Assembly (NCBI GenBank): GCA_910587245.1
Contig: CAJULX010000004.1
Span: 28,299-92,298, forward strand
Source: Candidatus Gastranaerophilales bacterium
Lineage (GTDB): Bacteria; Cyanobacteriota; Vampirovibrionia; Gastranaerophilales; Gastranaerophilaceae
Direction: 5' to 3'
DNA length: 64,000 nucleotides
The position numbers were made by a program, and so were the translations under genes. Shown here in pieces: positions 1-7,128 of the stretch; positions within the stretch are counted from its first letter, which is position 1, and every line of letters starts with the position of its first letter. Below the pieces are notes generated by a model, which was given only the letters and a program-made list of their open reading frames with translations, had not been told where the DNA came from and made no database searches.

Positions 1-13
1 GCTCTTCCGATCT
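1..13. other. Illumina adapter remnant at contig end
   Basis: The first 13 bases, GCTCTTCCGATCT, are identical to the 3' end of the standard Illumina sequencing adapter, and they are followed directly by a run of seven C. This is almost certainly untrimmed adapter carried into the assembly and not genomic DNA. The left edge is therefore a contig end, and the gene running off it has lost its true start. The C run (14-20) may also be artefactual. Confidence 0.93.
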
Positions 14-993
14 CCCCCCCGATACAATATAGAAATATAAATTTTAAAGGATACGATGCTGCACCTTTGAAAAGAATTTACAGCGACGGTGAATACTGCC
101 ATGCTTTTGAAAGTGAAATGGAACAGATAAGCAAAGAAGAAGGCATATCCTTCGAAATTCTTTATGACAAAACAAAATGGGCACAGGACGGCAAAACAAT
201 AATTGAAAAAAACGGCACCCCGTTTTTAATAGGAAATAATAAAATCTCTGCAGGGCTTTTGTATACAATGTTTGGCTGGCATGGAATTCAAGGCACGAGG
301 GAAGAAGGTTTTCTTACGGGCGGAAATACCTTTATAGGTAAATTTCCAAACGGCGAAAAATGGCTGCTTTCCGGAGAAGATAATACAACGGATGATAAAG
401 AAAAAATATCCAAAACCTATAATATAAAGCCCGAAAATATTCATTTTATACCCCAGCAAAATTATCATCTTGATATGTTTATAAGACCTGTCGGGTACCC
501 TTATGTACTTGTGAATGACCCTGAACTTGTAAAGAAAAATATAGACAAACTTGAAGGCACACAAGAAGACAAGGAACGGTTCAAAGAAGAATTTGAACGC
601 TATTGTAATTTTCAAAAAATATACGGATATACTTCCTGCGATACAACGGTTGAAAAACTTGAAGAACTGGGGTTTATCCCGATAAGGATTGCAGGAGATT
701 ACGGCTGGGCGGTTAATTTTATGAACGGAATTGTAAATAAACACGCTGACGGCTCAATTTCATACATAACAAATTCCACAAAATGCAAAGATAAACTCCA
801 TTCAAGTATTGAAAAAGTATTTAAAAAGGACTTGCAGACAAAAATACCAAATCTTGATAAATCATATTTTATTTCAGGCAAAAATGAAATCTGGACAAAT
901 AACAGAAATTTTATGATGGGCGCCCTTGAGGGGGAAGGCGGGGGAATACACTGCATGAGCCTTGAAGAACCTGATTTTGAAATGTGGGCGTAA
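1..993 (+). CDS. Guanidino-modifying enzyme (pentein fold) family protein, 5' partial
   Basis: The frame is open from base 1 to the stop at 991-993, so the gene is 5'-truncated; only sequence after about base 21 is trustworthy. The upstream residues read NINFKGYDAAPLK just before a TTG at 67 that could be miscalled as a start. Numbered from that TTG, the protein shows hallmarks of the pentein superfamily (agmatine deiminase, arginine deiminase, peptidyl-arginine deiminase): a GGN segment near residue 85, a His-x-Asp pair (H134, D136, in NYHLDMF), and a C-terminal GGGIHCMS motif with candidate nucleophile Cys296 twelve residues from the end. Such enzymes hydrolyse or transfer guanidinium groups through a Cys-His-Asp/Glu centre. 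The substrate cannot be told: the rest does not match classical agmatine deiminase. The next gene, 72 bases downstream, encodes an EF-hand-like protein; calcium-dependent deiminases exist, but a link is speculation. Confidence 0.65.
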   Translation, partial: ALPISPPIQYRNINFKGYDAAPLKRIYSDGEYCHAFESEMEQISKEEGISFEILYDKTKWAQDGKTIIEKNGTPFLIGNNKISAGLLYTMFGWHGIQGTREEGFLTGGNTFIGKFPNGEKWLLSGEDNTTDDKEKISKTYNIKPENIHFIPQQNYHLDMFIRPVGYPYVLVNDPELVKKNIDKLEGTQEDKERFKEEFERYCNFQKIYGYTSCDTTVEKLEELGFIPIRIAGDYGWAVNFMNGIVNKHADGSISYITNSTKCKDKLHSSIEKVFKKDLQTKIPNLDKSYFISGKNEIWTNNRNFMMGALEGEGGGIHCMSLEEPDFEMWA

Positions 994-1065
994 AGACTCG
1001 CGCAATTTTTTCAACTCTGAATACTTTATTAATACAAGAGAGATTCAAGAGGAGAGATATTAAGC

Positions 1066-1791
1066 ATGGGTGTCCAGGTTACAGGTTTTTCACAGGAGTA
1101 TTTATACGGCATAAAAACGGAAGTTTTTACAAGAATGGATTCTGTATCAAATGGCGGAAACGGCGACGGAAAAATAACGGTCAATGAAGCTTATAATGAT
1201 TTACACATAGATACTCTGTTTTCAGGGATTAAAGAAGATACGGATGAATATAAAAATCTTAAAGGGCTGACGGATAAAATTCCCGAAGCGCTTGTTGAAT
1301 ATTCGGGAGAAGATGAAGAATTTTCCCCTGAAGAATGGGCGCAATTTTTAAACGGACAGGAATGGGGGAATGTCCTTGACGCTTATCATTCTTCAAGCGG
1401 TTTTGCAAAACTTGAAATGGGCTGGATAGATAACGGACATATTGAAGACGGCAAAACAACAAAGGGCGAAGTAAAAGTAGGACTTTTAAGCAATTTAAAA
1501 GAACAAGGCTATAATATTGATACAACAAAAATTGAAGCCATAGTTGATAAATATGCGGGCAATGACGGTACATTCAGTGTGGAAGAATATATGGCATTAA
1601 AAAATGATAAAACTTACAGTTCATTTTTATATAAATATCGCACAAGCCCGGTACCGGATAATGCAGTATATATAATGCCGGATGATAACAGTAGTAATAA
1701 TAGCGAAACAATATTCGGAAACAAAGAAGAAACAAAGGGTTTTCTTAATAAAATATTCGATAAATTTAAAGGTTTTTTCAGTAAAAATTAA
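1066..1791 (+). CDS. EF-hand-like acidic protein (noncanonical loops)
   Basis: An acidic 241-residue protein with no obvious signal peptide. The ATG follows a good ribosome site (GAGGAGAG, about 10 nt upstream). Three segments resemble EF-hand calcium loops: one around residues 25-41 (GGNGDGKITVNE), one near 125 (DNGHIEDGKTTKGE) and one near 165 (DKYAGNDGTFSVEE). The last two are 14 residues long with the same spacing, Asp at 1, Asp-Gly at 7-8 and Glu at 14, two residues longer than the canonical 12-residue loop. The C-terminus is lysine/phenylalanine rich (KGFLNKIFDKFKGFFSKN) and could be an amphipathic helix. Calcium binding is plausible but unproven and the role is unknown. A second EF-hand-like protein lies at 13495-14400 with a similar leader. 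Confidence 0.7.
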   Translation: MGVQVTGFSQEYLYGIKTEVFTRMDSVSNGGNGDGKITVNEAYNDLHIDTLFSGIKEDTDEYKNLKGLTDKIPEALVEYSGEDEEFSPEEWAQFLNGQEWGNVLDAYHSSSGFAKLEMGWIDNGHIEDGKTTKGEVKVGLLSNLKEQGYNIDTTKIEAIVDKYAGNDGTFSVEEYMALKNDKTYSSFLYKYRTSPVPDNAVYIMPDDNSSNNSETIFGNKEETKGFLNKIFDKFKGFFSKN

Positions 1792-1838
1792 AAATTCTCT
1801 TTTAAAAAATATAATATTAAATATTTATTCACAAAAAT

Positions 1839-1888
1839 CCGGAAATTTATAAAGAATGTATAAAATACACTTGCAATTTCCGGTTTTT
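1839..1888 (+). terminator. Probable rho-independent terminator (long loop)
   Basis: A perfect 9-bp inverted repeat, CCGGAAATT (1839-1847) and AATTTCCGG (1875-1883), is followed by TTTTTG. The 27-nt loop is long for a terminator and contains a smaller GTAT/ATAC hairpin. It lies 48 nt after the EF-hand gene and overlaps the proposed adhE promoter. Confidence 0.55.
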
Positions 1889-1898
1889 GTTATATGAT
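1871..1898 (+). promoter_or_regulatory. Candidate sigma70 promoter for adhE
   Basis: TTGCAA (1871-1876) and TATGAT (1893-1898) are separated by 16 bp and resemble -35 and -10 boxes. Transcription would begin near 1905, inside the Rex-type operator that follows directly, which is the arrangement expected for repression. The -35 box shares bases with the preceding hairpin. Confidence 0.5.
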
Positions 1899-1902
1899 GT
1901 TA

Positions 1903-1920
1903 TTGTGAATAAAATCACGA
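1903..1920 (+). promoter_or_regulatory. Rex operator (redox-responsive)
   Basis: TTGTGAATAAAATCACGA is an 18-bp inverted repeat with six central bases and differs at one base from the ideal half-site form TTGTGA-N6-TCACAA, the known Rex consensus. It lies 45 nt before the adhE start codon and just after a -10-like box. The rex gene is encoded directly downstream of adhE. Known Rex proteins leave such sites when NADH/NAD+ rises, so adhE would be induced when reducing equivalents accumulate. Confidence 0.8.
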
Positions 1921-1965
1921 ATAGAAAATAATCGTTTAATACTTATATTTTTAAGGAGAAACAAC

Positions 1966-4611
1966 ATGACAGAAGAAAAAAATTGCACTTGCACATGCGA
2001 ATGCAATGATGAGGTTTTAAGAAAACCTGTTGAAACTGCTGAAGACCTTGAAGAATTAATTTCAAGAGTTAAACTTGCTCAAAAGAAATTTGCAGGCTAT
2101 TCTCAGGAACAGGTTGATAAAATCTTCAGAGCAGCAGCACTTGCAGCTAACAAAGCAAGAATTCCTCTTGCAAAAATGGCTGTTGAAGAATCAGGTATGG
2201 GCGTTGTGGAAGATAAAATTATTAAAAACCACTTCGCATCCGAATATATCTACAACAAATTCAGAGATGCCAAAACTTGCGGTATCTTAGAAGAAGATAA
2301 AGTAAACGGTATTAAAAAAGTAGGCGAACCTTTAGGTGTTATTGCAGGTATCGTTCCTACAACAAACCCCACTTCAACCGCTATTTTCAAATCTTTAATC
2401 TGCTTAAAGACAAGAAATGCAATTATCTTCTCACCCCACCCGAGAGCAAAAAAATCAACAATTGCAGCCGCTAAAATTGTTCTGGATGCAGCAGTTAAAG
2501 CAGGAGCTCCAGAAGACATTATCGGATGGATTGATACACCTTCAATTGAATTATCAAATATGCTTATGAAACACCCCGGAATTAATGCAATCTTAGCTAC
2601 AGGCGGCCCCGGCATGGTTAAAGCAGCTTATTCATCAGGCAAACCGGCATTGGGCGTAGGCTCAGGCAACACCCCTGCCGTTATTGATGAAACAGCTGAT
2701 ATTCAGATGGCAGTATCTTCAATTTTGATGTCAAAAACATTTGATAACGGTATGATTTGTGCTTCAGAACAATCAATCGTTGCCGTTAAAGAAGTATATG
2801 ATGCAGTTAAAGATGAGCTCGTTAAAAGAGGCGCATACATTCTTAACGCAAATGAAGCTGAAAAAGTTTCAAAAATCATATTAACCGAAGCAGGCTCCGT
2901 TAACCCCAAAATTGTTGGTCAGCCCGCTTATAAAATCGCAGAACTTGCAGGCATTTCAGTTCCCGAATGCGCTAAAGTTCTTGTCGGTGAAGAAACGGAA
3001 GTTGCAATGGAAAATCCGTTCTCTCATGAAAAACTTTCTCCAATCCTTGCTTTATATAAAGCAGAAGACTTTGAAGAAGCAACAGATATGGCATACCACC
3101 TTGTAATCCTTGGCGGCGCAGGCCACACATCAGTTCTTTACACAGATGCAAGAACTCAGGAAAGAATTGATTTCTTCGCTAAAAAACTTCCTACAGGAAG
3201 ACTTTTAATCAACTCTCCGTCATCTCAAGGCGGTATCGGCGACCTTTACAACTTCAGATTAGAACCGTCTTTAACCCTTGGCTGCGGAAGCTGGGGCGGA
3301 AACTCAGTAAGTGAAAACGTTGGTATCAAACACTTATTAAACTACAAAACAGTGGCTGAAAGGAGAGAAAATATGTTGTGGTTCAAAGTTCCGCCGAAAA
3401 TATACTTCAAAAGAGGCGCAACCGATTTAGCATTACGTGAATTAAAAGGCAGACAACGTGCATTTATCGTAACGGACAGATTCTTATTCGATTCAGGTGC
3501 TGTTTATCAAATTACAAAAGTGCTGGAAGATATCGGCGTAGATTTCCAAATCTTCTTTGACGTTAAACCCGACCCGACACTTTCAACCATCAATGAAGCA
3601 ATGCAGATGGTTAACGTTTACAAACCTGACGTAATTATCGCTCTTGGCGGCGGTTCACCGATTGACGCGGCTAAAGTTATCTGGTTAATGTATGAACAGC
3701 CCGATACGGTATTTGATGATGTAGCAATGAGATTTATGGATATCAGAAAGAGAATTTGCGATGTACCGGAACTTGGAAGAAAAGCCTTAATGGTAGCTAT
3801 TCCTACAACCTCAGGTACAGGTTCTGAAGTAACATCATTTGCGGTTATCACAGATGATAAAACACACATCAAATATCCTCTTGCTGATTACGCACTTACA
3901 CCCAATATGGCAATTATCGACCCGAACTTTGTTGATACTATGCCGAAAGGTCTTTGCGCTGCATCAGGTATTGACGCTTTAACCCACGCAATTGAAGCTT
4001 ATGTATCTTGTATGGCAACAAACTTTACAAATTCTCCTGCCTTAGAAGCTGCTAAGTTAATCTTCAGATACTTACCGCGTTCATACAACGGCGGCAAAGA
4101 TGATCCTGTTGCAAGAGAAAAAATCCACTATGCTTCATGCTTGGCAGGTATGGCTTTTGCAAACTCATTCTTAGGATTATGCCACTCTATGGCTCACAAA
4201 TTAGGTGCAGCGTTTAATATTCCTCACGGTGTTGCAAACGCACTTCTAATCAACCAAATTATCAGATACAACGCTAATGACTGCCCGAAAAAACAGGCAA
4301 CATTCCCGCAGTACAAATATCCGCAAGCTAAAGCTAAATACGGTCAAATTGCTGACAATTTAGGTCTTGGCGGAAAAAATGATGAAGAAAAGGTTAATTT
4401 ATTACTTGAAGCAATCACAAATCTTAAAAAAGAAATCAACCTTCCTTTATCAATTAAAGATGCCGGCGTAACGGAAGAAAACTTCTACGCAAAACTTGAT
4501 GAATTGGTTGAACTTGCATTTGACGATCAATGTACAGGTGCAAACCCCGTTTATCCTTTGATGGAAGAAATCAGAGAAATTTACATCAAAGCATTCAACG
4601 GCGTATACTAA
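1966..4611 (+). CDS. adhE: Bifunctional aldehyde-alcohol dehydrogenase AdhE
   Basis: AdhE reduces acetyl-CoA to acetaldehyde and then to ethanol, reoxidising two NADH, and usually forms cytoplasmic helical filaments (spirosomes). The 881-residue length fits the family. Residues about 20-450 form the CoA-acylating aldehyde dehydrogenase domain, with the nucleophile Cys265 in NGMICASEQS. Residues about 470-880 form the iron-dependent alcohol dehydrogenase, with the GGGSPID nucleotide loop and metal-binding histidines in CHSMAHKLGAAFNIPHG. The start follows AAGGAG. Two oddities: an N-terminal extension with alternating cysteines (C7, C9, C11, C13), and a strong internal ribosome site, AAGGAGAG, before the in-frame ATG at 3373 (Met470), exactly where the alcohol dehydrogenase domain begins. 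Regulation by Rex is strongly suggested by the upstream operator. Confidence 0.97.
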   Translation: MTEEKNCTCTCECNDEVLRKPVETAEDLEELISRVKLAQKKFAGYSQEQVDKIFRAAALAANKARIPLAKMAVEESGMGVVEDKIIKNHFASEYIYNKFRDAKTCGILEEDKVNGIKKVGEPLGVIAGIVPTTNPTSTAIFKSLICLKTRNAIIFSPHPRAKKSTIAAAKIVLDAAVKAGAPEDIIGWIDTPSIELSNMLMKHPGINAILATGGPGMVKAAYSSGKPALGVGSGNTPAVIDETADIQMAVSSILMSKTFDNGMICASEQSIVAVKEVYDAVKDELVKRGAYILNANEAEKVSKIILTEAGSVNPKIVGQPAYKIAELAGISVPECAKVLVGEETEVAMENPFSHEKLSPILALYKAEDFEEATDMAYHLVILGGAGHTSVLYTDARTQERIDFFAKKLPTGRLLINSPSSQGGIGDLYNFRLEPSLTLGCGSWGGNSVSENVGIKHLLNYKTVAERRENMLWFKVPPKIYFKRGATDLALRELKGRQRAFIVTDRFLFDSGAVYQITKVLEDIGVDFQIFFDVKPDPTLSTINEAMQMVNVYKPDVIIALGGGSPIDAAKVIWLMYEQPDTVFDDVAMRFMDIRKRICDVPELGRKALMVAIPTTSGTGSEVTSFAVITDDKTHIKYPLADYALTPNMAIIDPNFVDTMPKGLCAASGIDALTHAIEAYVSCMATNFTNSPALEAAKLIFRYLPRSYNGGKDDPVAREKIHYASCLAGMAFANSFLGLCHSMAHKLGAAFNIPHGVANALLINQIIRYNANDCPKKQATFPQYKYPQAKAKYGQIADNLGLGGKNDEEKVNLLLEAITNLKKEINLPLSIKDAGVTEENFYAKLDELVELAFDDQCTGANPVYPLMEEIREIYIKAFNGVY

Positions 4612-4630
4612 ATTCAAAATCAGTAAACTT

Positions 4631-4662
4631 AAAAGCCCCGAACCTCAAAATTCGGGGCTTTT
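4631..4662 (+). terminator. Rho-independent terminator after adhE
   Basis: A perfect 12-bp stem, AAAAGCCCCGAA (4631-4642) and TTCGGGGCTTTT (4651-4662), with an 8-nt loop, ends in T residues. It lies 20 nt after the adhE stop and 20 nt before the rex start, so rex probably depends on readthrough or a weak promoter of its own. Confidence 0.9.
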
Positions 4663-4681
4663 ATTTAAAGGACAACCACTT

Positions 4682-5302
4682 ATGACAGGAAAATTTCCCG
4701 ATACGGTAATCAACAGATTAACTTTATATCATTGCATTCTGGTAGATTATATTAAAAATAATCTTGAAAATATTACGAGTTCTGCCATTGCAGGATTGCT
4801 TAAAATTGACGATTCGCAGGTAAGAAAAGATATCTCGCTTTTAAAAAACACAGGTAAAAGCCGCGTGGGGTATAATGTTTTAGAATTAAAAAATTCAATA
4901 GAAAAAACTTTAGGCTTTGAGCGCCCGAAAAACGCCTTTATAATAGGCGCAGGCAACCTTGGTATGGCGCTTGCAAATTATAATAATTTCGCAGATTACG
5001 GGCTGAATGTGATTGCACTTTTTGATAACGATAAAAATAAAATCGGCAAAAAAATCAAAGAAAAACAAATCTATAATATTGAAGAATTGCCTGAACTTGC
5101 AGAAAAATTAAATATAGAAATGGCAATTTTAACGGTACCGATGGCCGCAGCACAAAATACGGCAGATTTTCTTGTTAAATCAAAAATTAAATATATTTGG
5201 AATTTCTCCCCGACCGTTCTTGCAGTGCCGCATGAAGTTGAAGTGTGGAATGAAAATCTTATGGGAAACTTTTTACAGTTTTCTTATAAAATCGGAAAAT
5301 AG
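4682..5302 (+). CDS. rex: Redox-sensing transcriptional repressor Rex
   Basis: A 206-residue Rex family protein. The N-terminal winged helix (about 1-75) contains the family signature DDSQVRKDISLL, followed by a Rossmann NAD(H)-binding domain beginning FIIGAGNLGMALANY (about 85-100), and a C-terminal swapped helix. Rex dimers bind TTGTGA-type palindromes when NAD+ dominates and release when NADH accumulates. The adhE gene lies directly upstream with a matching operator at 1903-1920, so the pair forms a local regulator-target unit. No good Rex site is visible immediately before rex itself, and a strong terminator separates it from adhE. Confidence 0.95.
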   Translation: MTGKFPDTVINRLTLYHCILVDYIKNNLENITSSAIAGLLKIDDSQVRKDISLLKNTGKSRVGYNVLELKNSIEKTLGFERPKNAFIIGAGNLGMALANYNNFADYGLNVIALFDNDKNKIGKKIKEKQIYNIEELPELAEKLNIEMAILTVPMAAAQNTADFLVKSKIKYIWNFSPTVLAVPHEVEVWNENLMGNFLQFSYKIGK

Positions 5303-5322
5303 CATTCCTCTGTTTCCAAACA

Positions 5323-6681
5323 TTAATCTATAAAATCTTCACATCCAAAATATGTCGTAAATTCAGGATATTTAAGCATATAGTATAAATGTTCATCAAA
5401 ACAATCGCCTACATATCCTTGTCTGATACCATTTTCACGCACAGTTCCGTCACCTGCGTTATATGAAGATAAAACATAAGGAATTGCATCTAAATTATCG
5501 GAATCATCCCCGCTGCATACGTCATATCCCCAAACTTTACAGTGGTCTTGCAAAGATATTGCCGCAATTTCAATATTATCATGCGCGTCTTCCTTGTGTC
5601 TTATTCTTCCGTCAGGGTTTAATCTGACGTTTACATCTTCTTCGCATTTTGGCGTAACCTGCCCGATACCCGTATCGCCGCTGCTTCCTAAAAGCAAACT
5701 GCCGTCAGCCTCCCTCATTCTTCCTGAAGATTCATGTTCAAAAATACAAATCATCATAGGTAAAGAAACCCTGGGAGCATACGTATCGCGCGTTGTCCTT
5801 ATAAAGCTCACAGCATCTTCGCCAAGCTCATTTGTCATATTATTTATTGTTTTTTCAATATCATCAAAAGCGATTTTTGCATCGGGATCGTTTGCAAAAA
5901 TCTCATCCAGTCTTTCTTCAATTGTTAAAACGGGAATAGCCTCTTCAACCACATCAGAGACAACTTCCCCCGGAACACTTACGGTAATTTCGCCGCTTTC
6001 GCTTTCGTCAAAATCCACGCAGCATTCGCCGTTATTTAATGCAAAGCTGTATGTATCATCGTATGAACTGTCTGATTCATAAATTACAGCAGGTTCGTAA
6101 CTGTTTACATTAACTTCAAGTTTATCCTTGCCCGAGCTTGATAACATACCAAGTCCTGCCATTGCAGCAATAAAAGCGCCGCCTGCAATGCCGCCTACAG
6201 CCTTTGCAACGGGACTAACCGTGCCTTTGGATTTTTTTGCATGTTTTGGACGGTATCTGCTGTCTTGAACTCGTGCCCTTCTCGGGTCATCCGCATATGA
6301 AACATTTCTTCTTGTTTGAGTACCGTTTTTTGGTCTCGGGCGCCGATCTTCTCTTTCTAATCGTGTACCGCTTTTTGCTTTTGAACGGCTCCTTTCACCC
6401 TGTATATCCCGGCTTCTTTTTGAATGTACATTTCTTTGAGCTTGGCTGTTTTTTGTTCTTTCGGGTTTTTTCTCTTTTTTGGAACGCGAACCTGACGGCA
6501 CAAATTCATCTTCTTCGGGGCTATATTCAAGATAAGAGCTGCCCACTGCCCTAATTCCTTCAATTGTCTGTGCTTTTGGCCGATATTTCACGACAGTATT
6601 AGCCGCCTTTTTAGCACGCGCAGCATCTCTTTTTGCAAAGATTCTCATCAAATCATCGGTCATTAATTCATCAGGACACAT
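5323..6681 (-). CDS. Membrane-anchored lytic transglycosylase (SLT fold) with basic N-terminal region
   Basis: A 452-residue protein in three parts. Residues 1-155 are highly basic and low in complexity (many Arg, Lys, Ser), with no recognised domain. Residues about 156-183 are a hydrophobic, Ala/Gly-rich membrane segment. After an acidic linker, residues about 300-440 match the SLT/goose-lysozyme-like fold: catalytic Glu317 in FEHESSG, GDTGIGQVTPK, and SSYNAGDGTV. Such enzymes cleave peptidoglycan between MurNAc and GlcNAc to form 1,6-anhydro ends. By the positive-inside rule the basic part is cytoplasmic and the catalytic domain periplasmic. The basic tail could touch nucleic acid or acidic lipid, but this is inference. 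Two cysteine-containing segments (C220-C221; C381, C389) may form disulfides. The gene is convergent with rex and stands alone. Confidence 0.88.
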   Translation of the reverse strand: MCPDELMTDDLMRIFAKRDAARAKKAANTVVKYRPKAQTIEGIRAVGSSYLEYSPEEDEFVPSGSRSKKEKKPERTKNSQAQRNVHSKRSRDIQGERSRSKAKSGTRLEREDRRPRPKNGTQTRRNVSYADDPRRARVQDSRYRPKHAKKSKGTVSPVAKAVGGIAGGAFIAAMAGLGMLSSSGKDKLEVNVNSYEPAVIYESDSSYDDTYSFALNNGECCVDFDESESGEITVSVPGEVVSDVVEEAIPVLTIEERLDEIFANDPDAKIAFDDIEKTINNMTNELGEDAVSFIRTTRDTYAPRVSLPMMICIFEHESSGRMREADGSLLLGSSGDTGIGQVTPKCEEDVNVRLNPDGRIRHKEDAHDNIEIAAISLQDHCKVWGYDVCSGDDSDNLDAIPYVLSSYNAGDGTVRENGIRQGYVGDCFDEHLYYMLKYPEFTTYFGCEDFID

Positions 6682-6756
6682 TTAATCTTTTTCCAAATTA
6701 CTTCACTTCTTAATATTTTTAAAAAACTTTCAGAAGTTTTATTGACTTAAAACTAA

Positions 6757-6794
6757 AAAACTTGAAGTTTTGTTAAGCCATCACCTCAAGTTTT
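6757..6794 (-). terminator. Possible terminator after rpmB
   Basis: A 9-bp inverted repeat, AAAACTTGA (6757-6765) and TCAAGTTTT (6786-6794), lies downstream of rpmB on the minus strand and ends in T residues in that direction. The 20-nt loop and the AT-rich stem make it weak. Confidence 0.35.
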
Positions 6795-6827
6795 CTTAAT
6801 TTAAATATTTTCGTTAAAAAGCAAAAA

Positions 6828-7019
6828 TTAAACAGCTTTTTGCACTTTACCGGCTTTAATGCAGGAAGTGCAGACTTTAATTCTTCTTACTTTACCGTTA
6901 ACAACAGCTTTAACACTCTGAAGGTTGGGTAACTGTCTGTATATATGATGTTTATGTGAGAATGAAAGTTTTGAAGCTTTCTTTGATTCTTTTCCGCAGC
7001 ATTCACAAACTATTGACAT
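6828..7019 (-). CDS. rpmB: 50S ribosomal protein L28 (bL28), zinc-ribbon type
   Basis: A 63-residue basic protein matching bacterial L28 (bL28), with the family core HKHHIYRQLPNLQSVK followed by a basic beta region. It has paired cysteines near both ends (CECC at 5-8 and CTSC near 50-53), the Cys4 zinc-ribbon form. The start has a good ribosome site (AAAGGA, 7029-7034) and its own promoter, so it seems monocistronic. Confidence 0.93.
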   Translation of the reverse strand: MSIVCECCGKESKKASKLSFSHKHHIYRQLPNLQSVKAVVNGKVRRIKVCTSCIKAGKVQKAV

Positions 7020-7065
7020 TATATTAATCCTTTCAAATTTGTTCTAAATTAGTTCGGCATTATCA

Positions 7066-7093
7066 ATTCTACGACATCAAGCTCAATAGTCAA
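7066..7093 (-). promoter_or_regulatory. sigma70 promoter of rpmB
   Basis: On the minus strand TTGACT (plus coordinates 7088-7093) and TAGAAT (7066-7071) are separated by 16 bp, which is close to consensus. Transcription would begin near 7059, about 40 nt before the rpmB start codon. Confidence 0.7.
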
Positions 7094-7128
7094 GAGCAAA
7101 GTAAAGTTTATTAAGCTTTATTGAATTA

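Noticed and set aside
984..1187. A 67-residue frame between the first two genes
   Set aside because: It overlaps the EF-hand gene in another frame, is highly basic and has no homologous pattern.
3373..4611. A separate alcohol dehydrogenase gene starting at 3373
   Set aside because: The upstream aldehyde dehydrogenase frame continues without interruption, as in all AdhE proteins. Kept only as a possible internal start.
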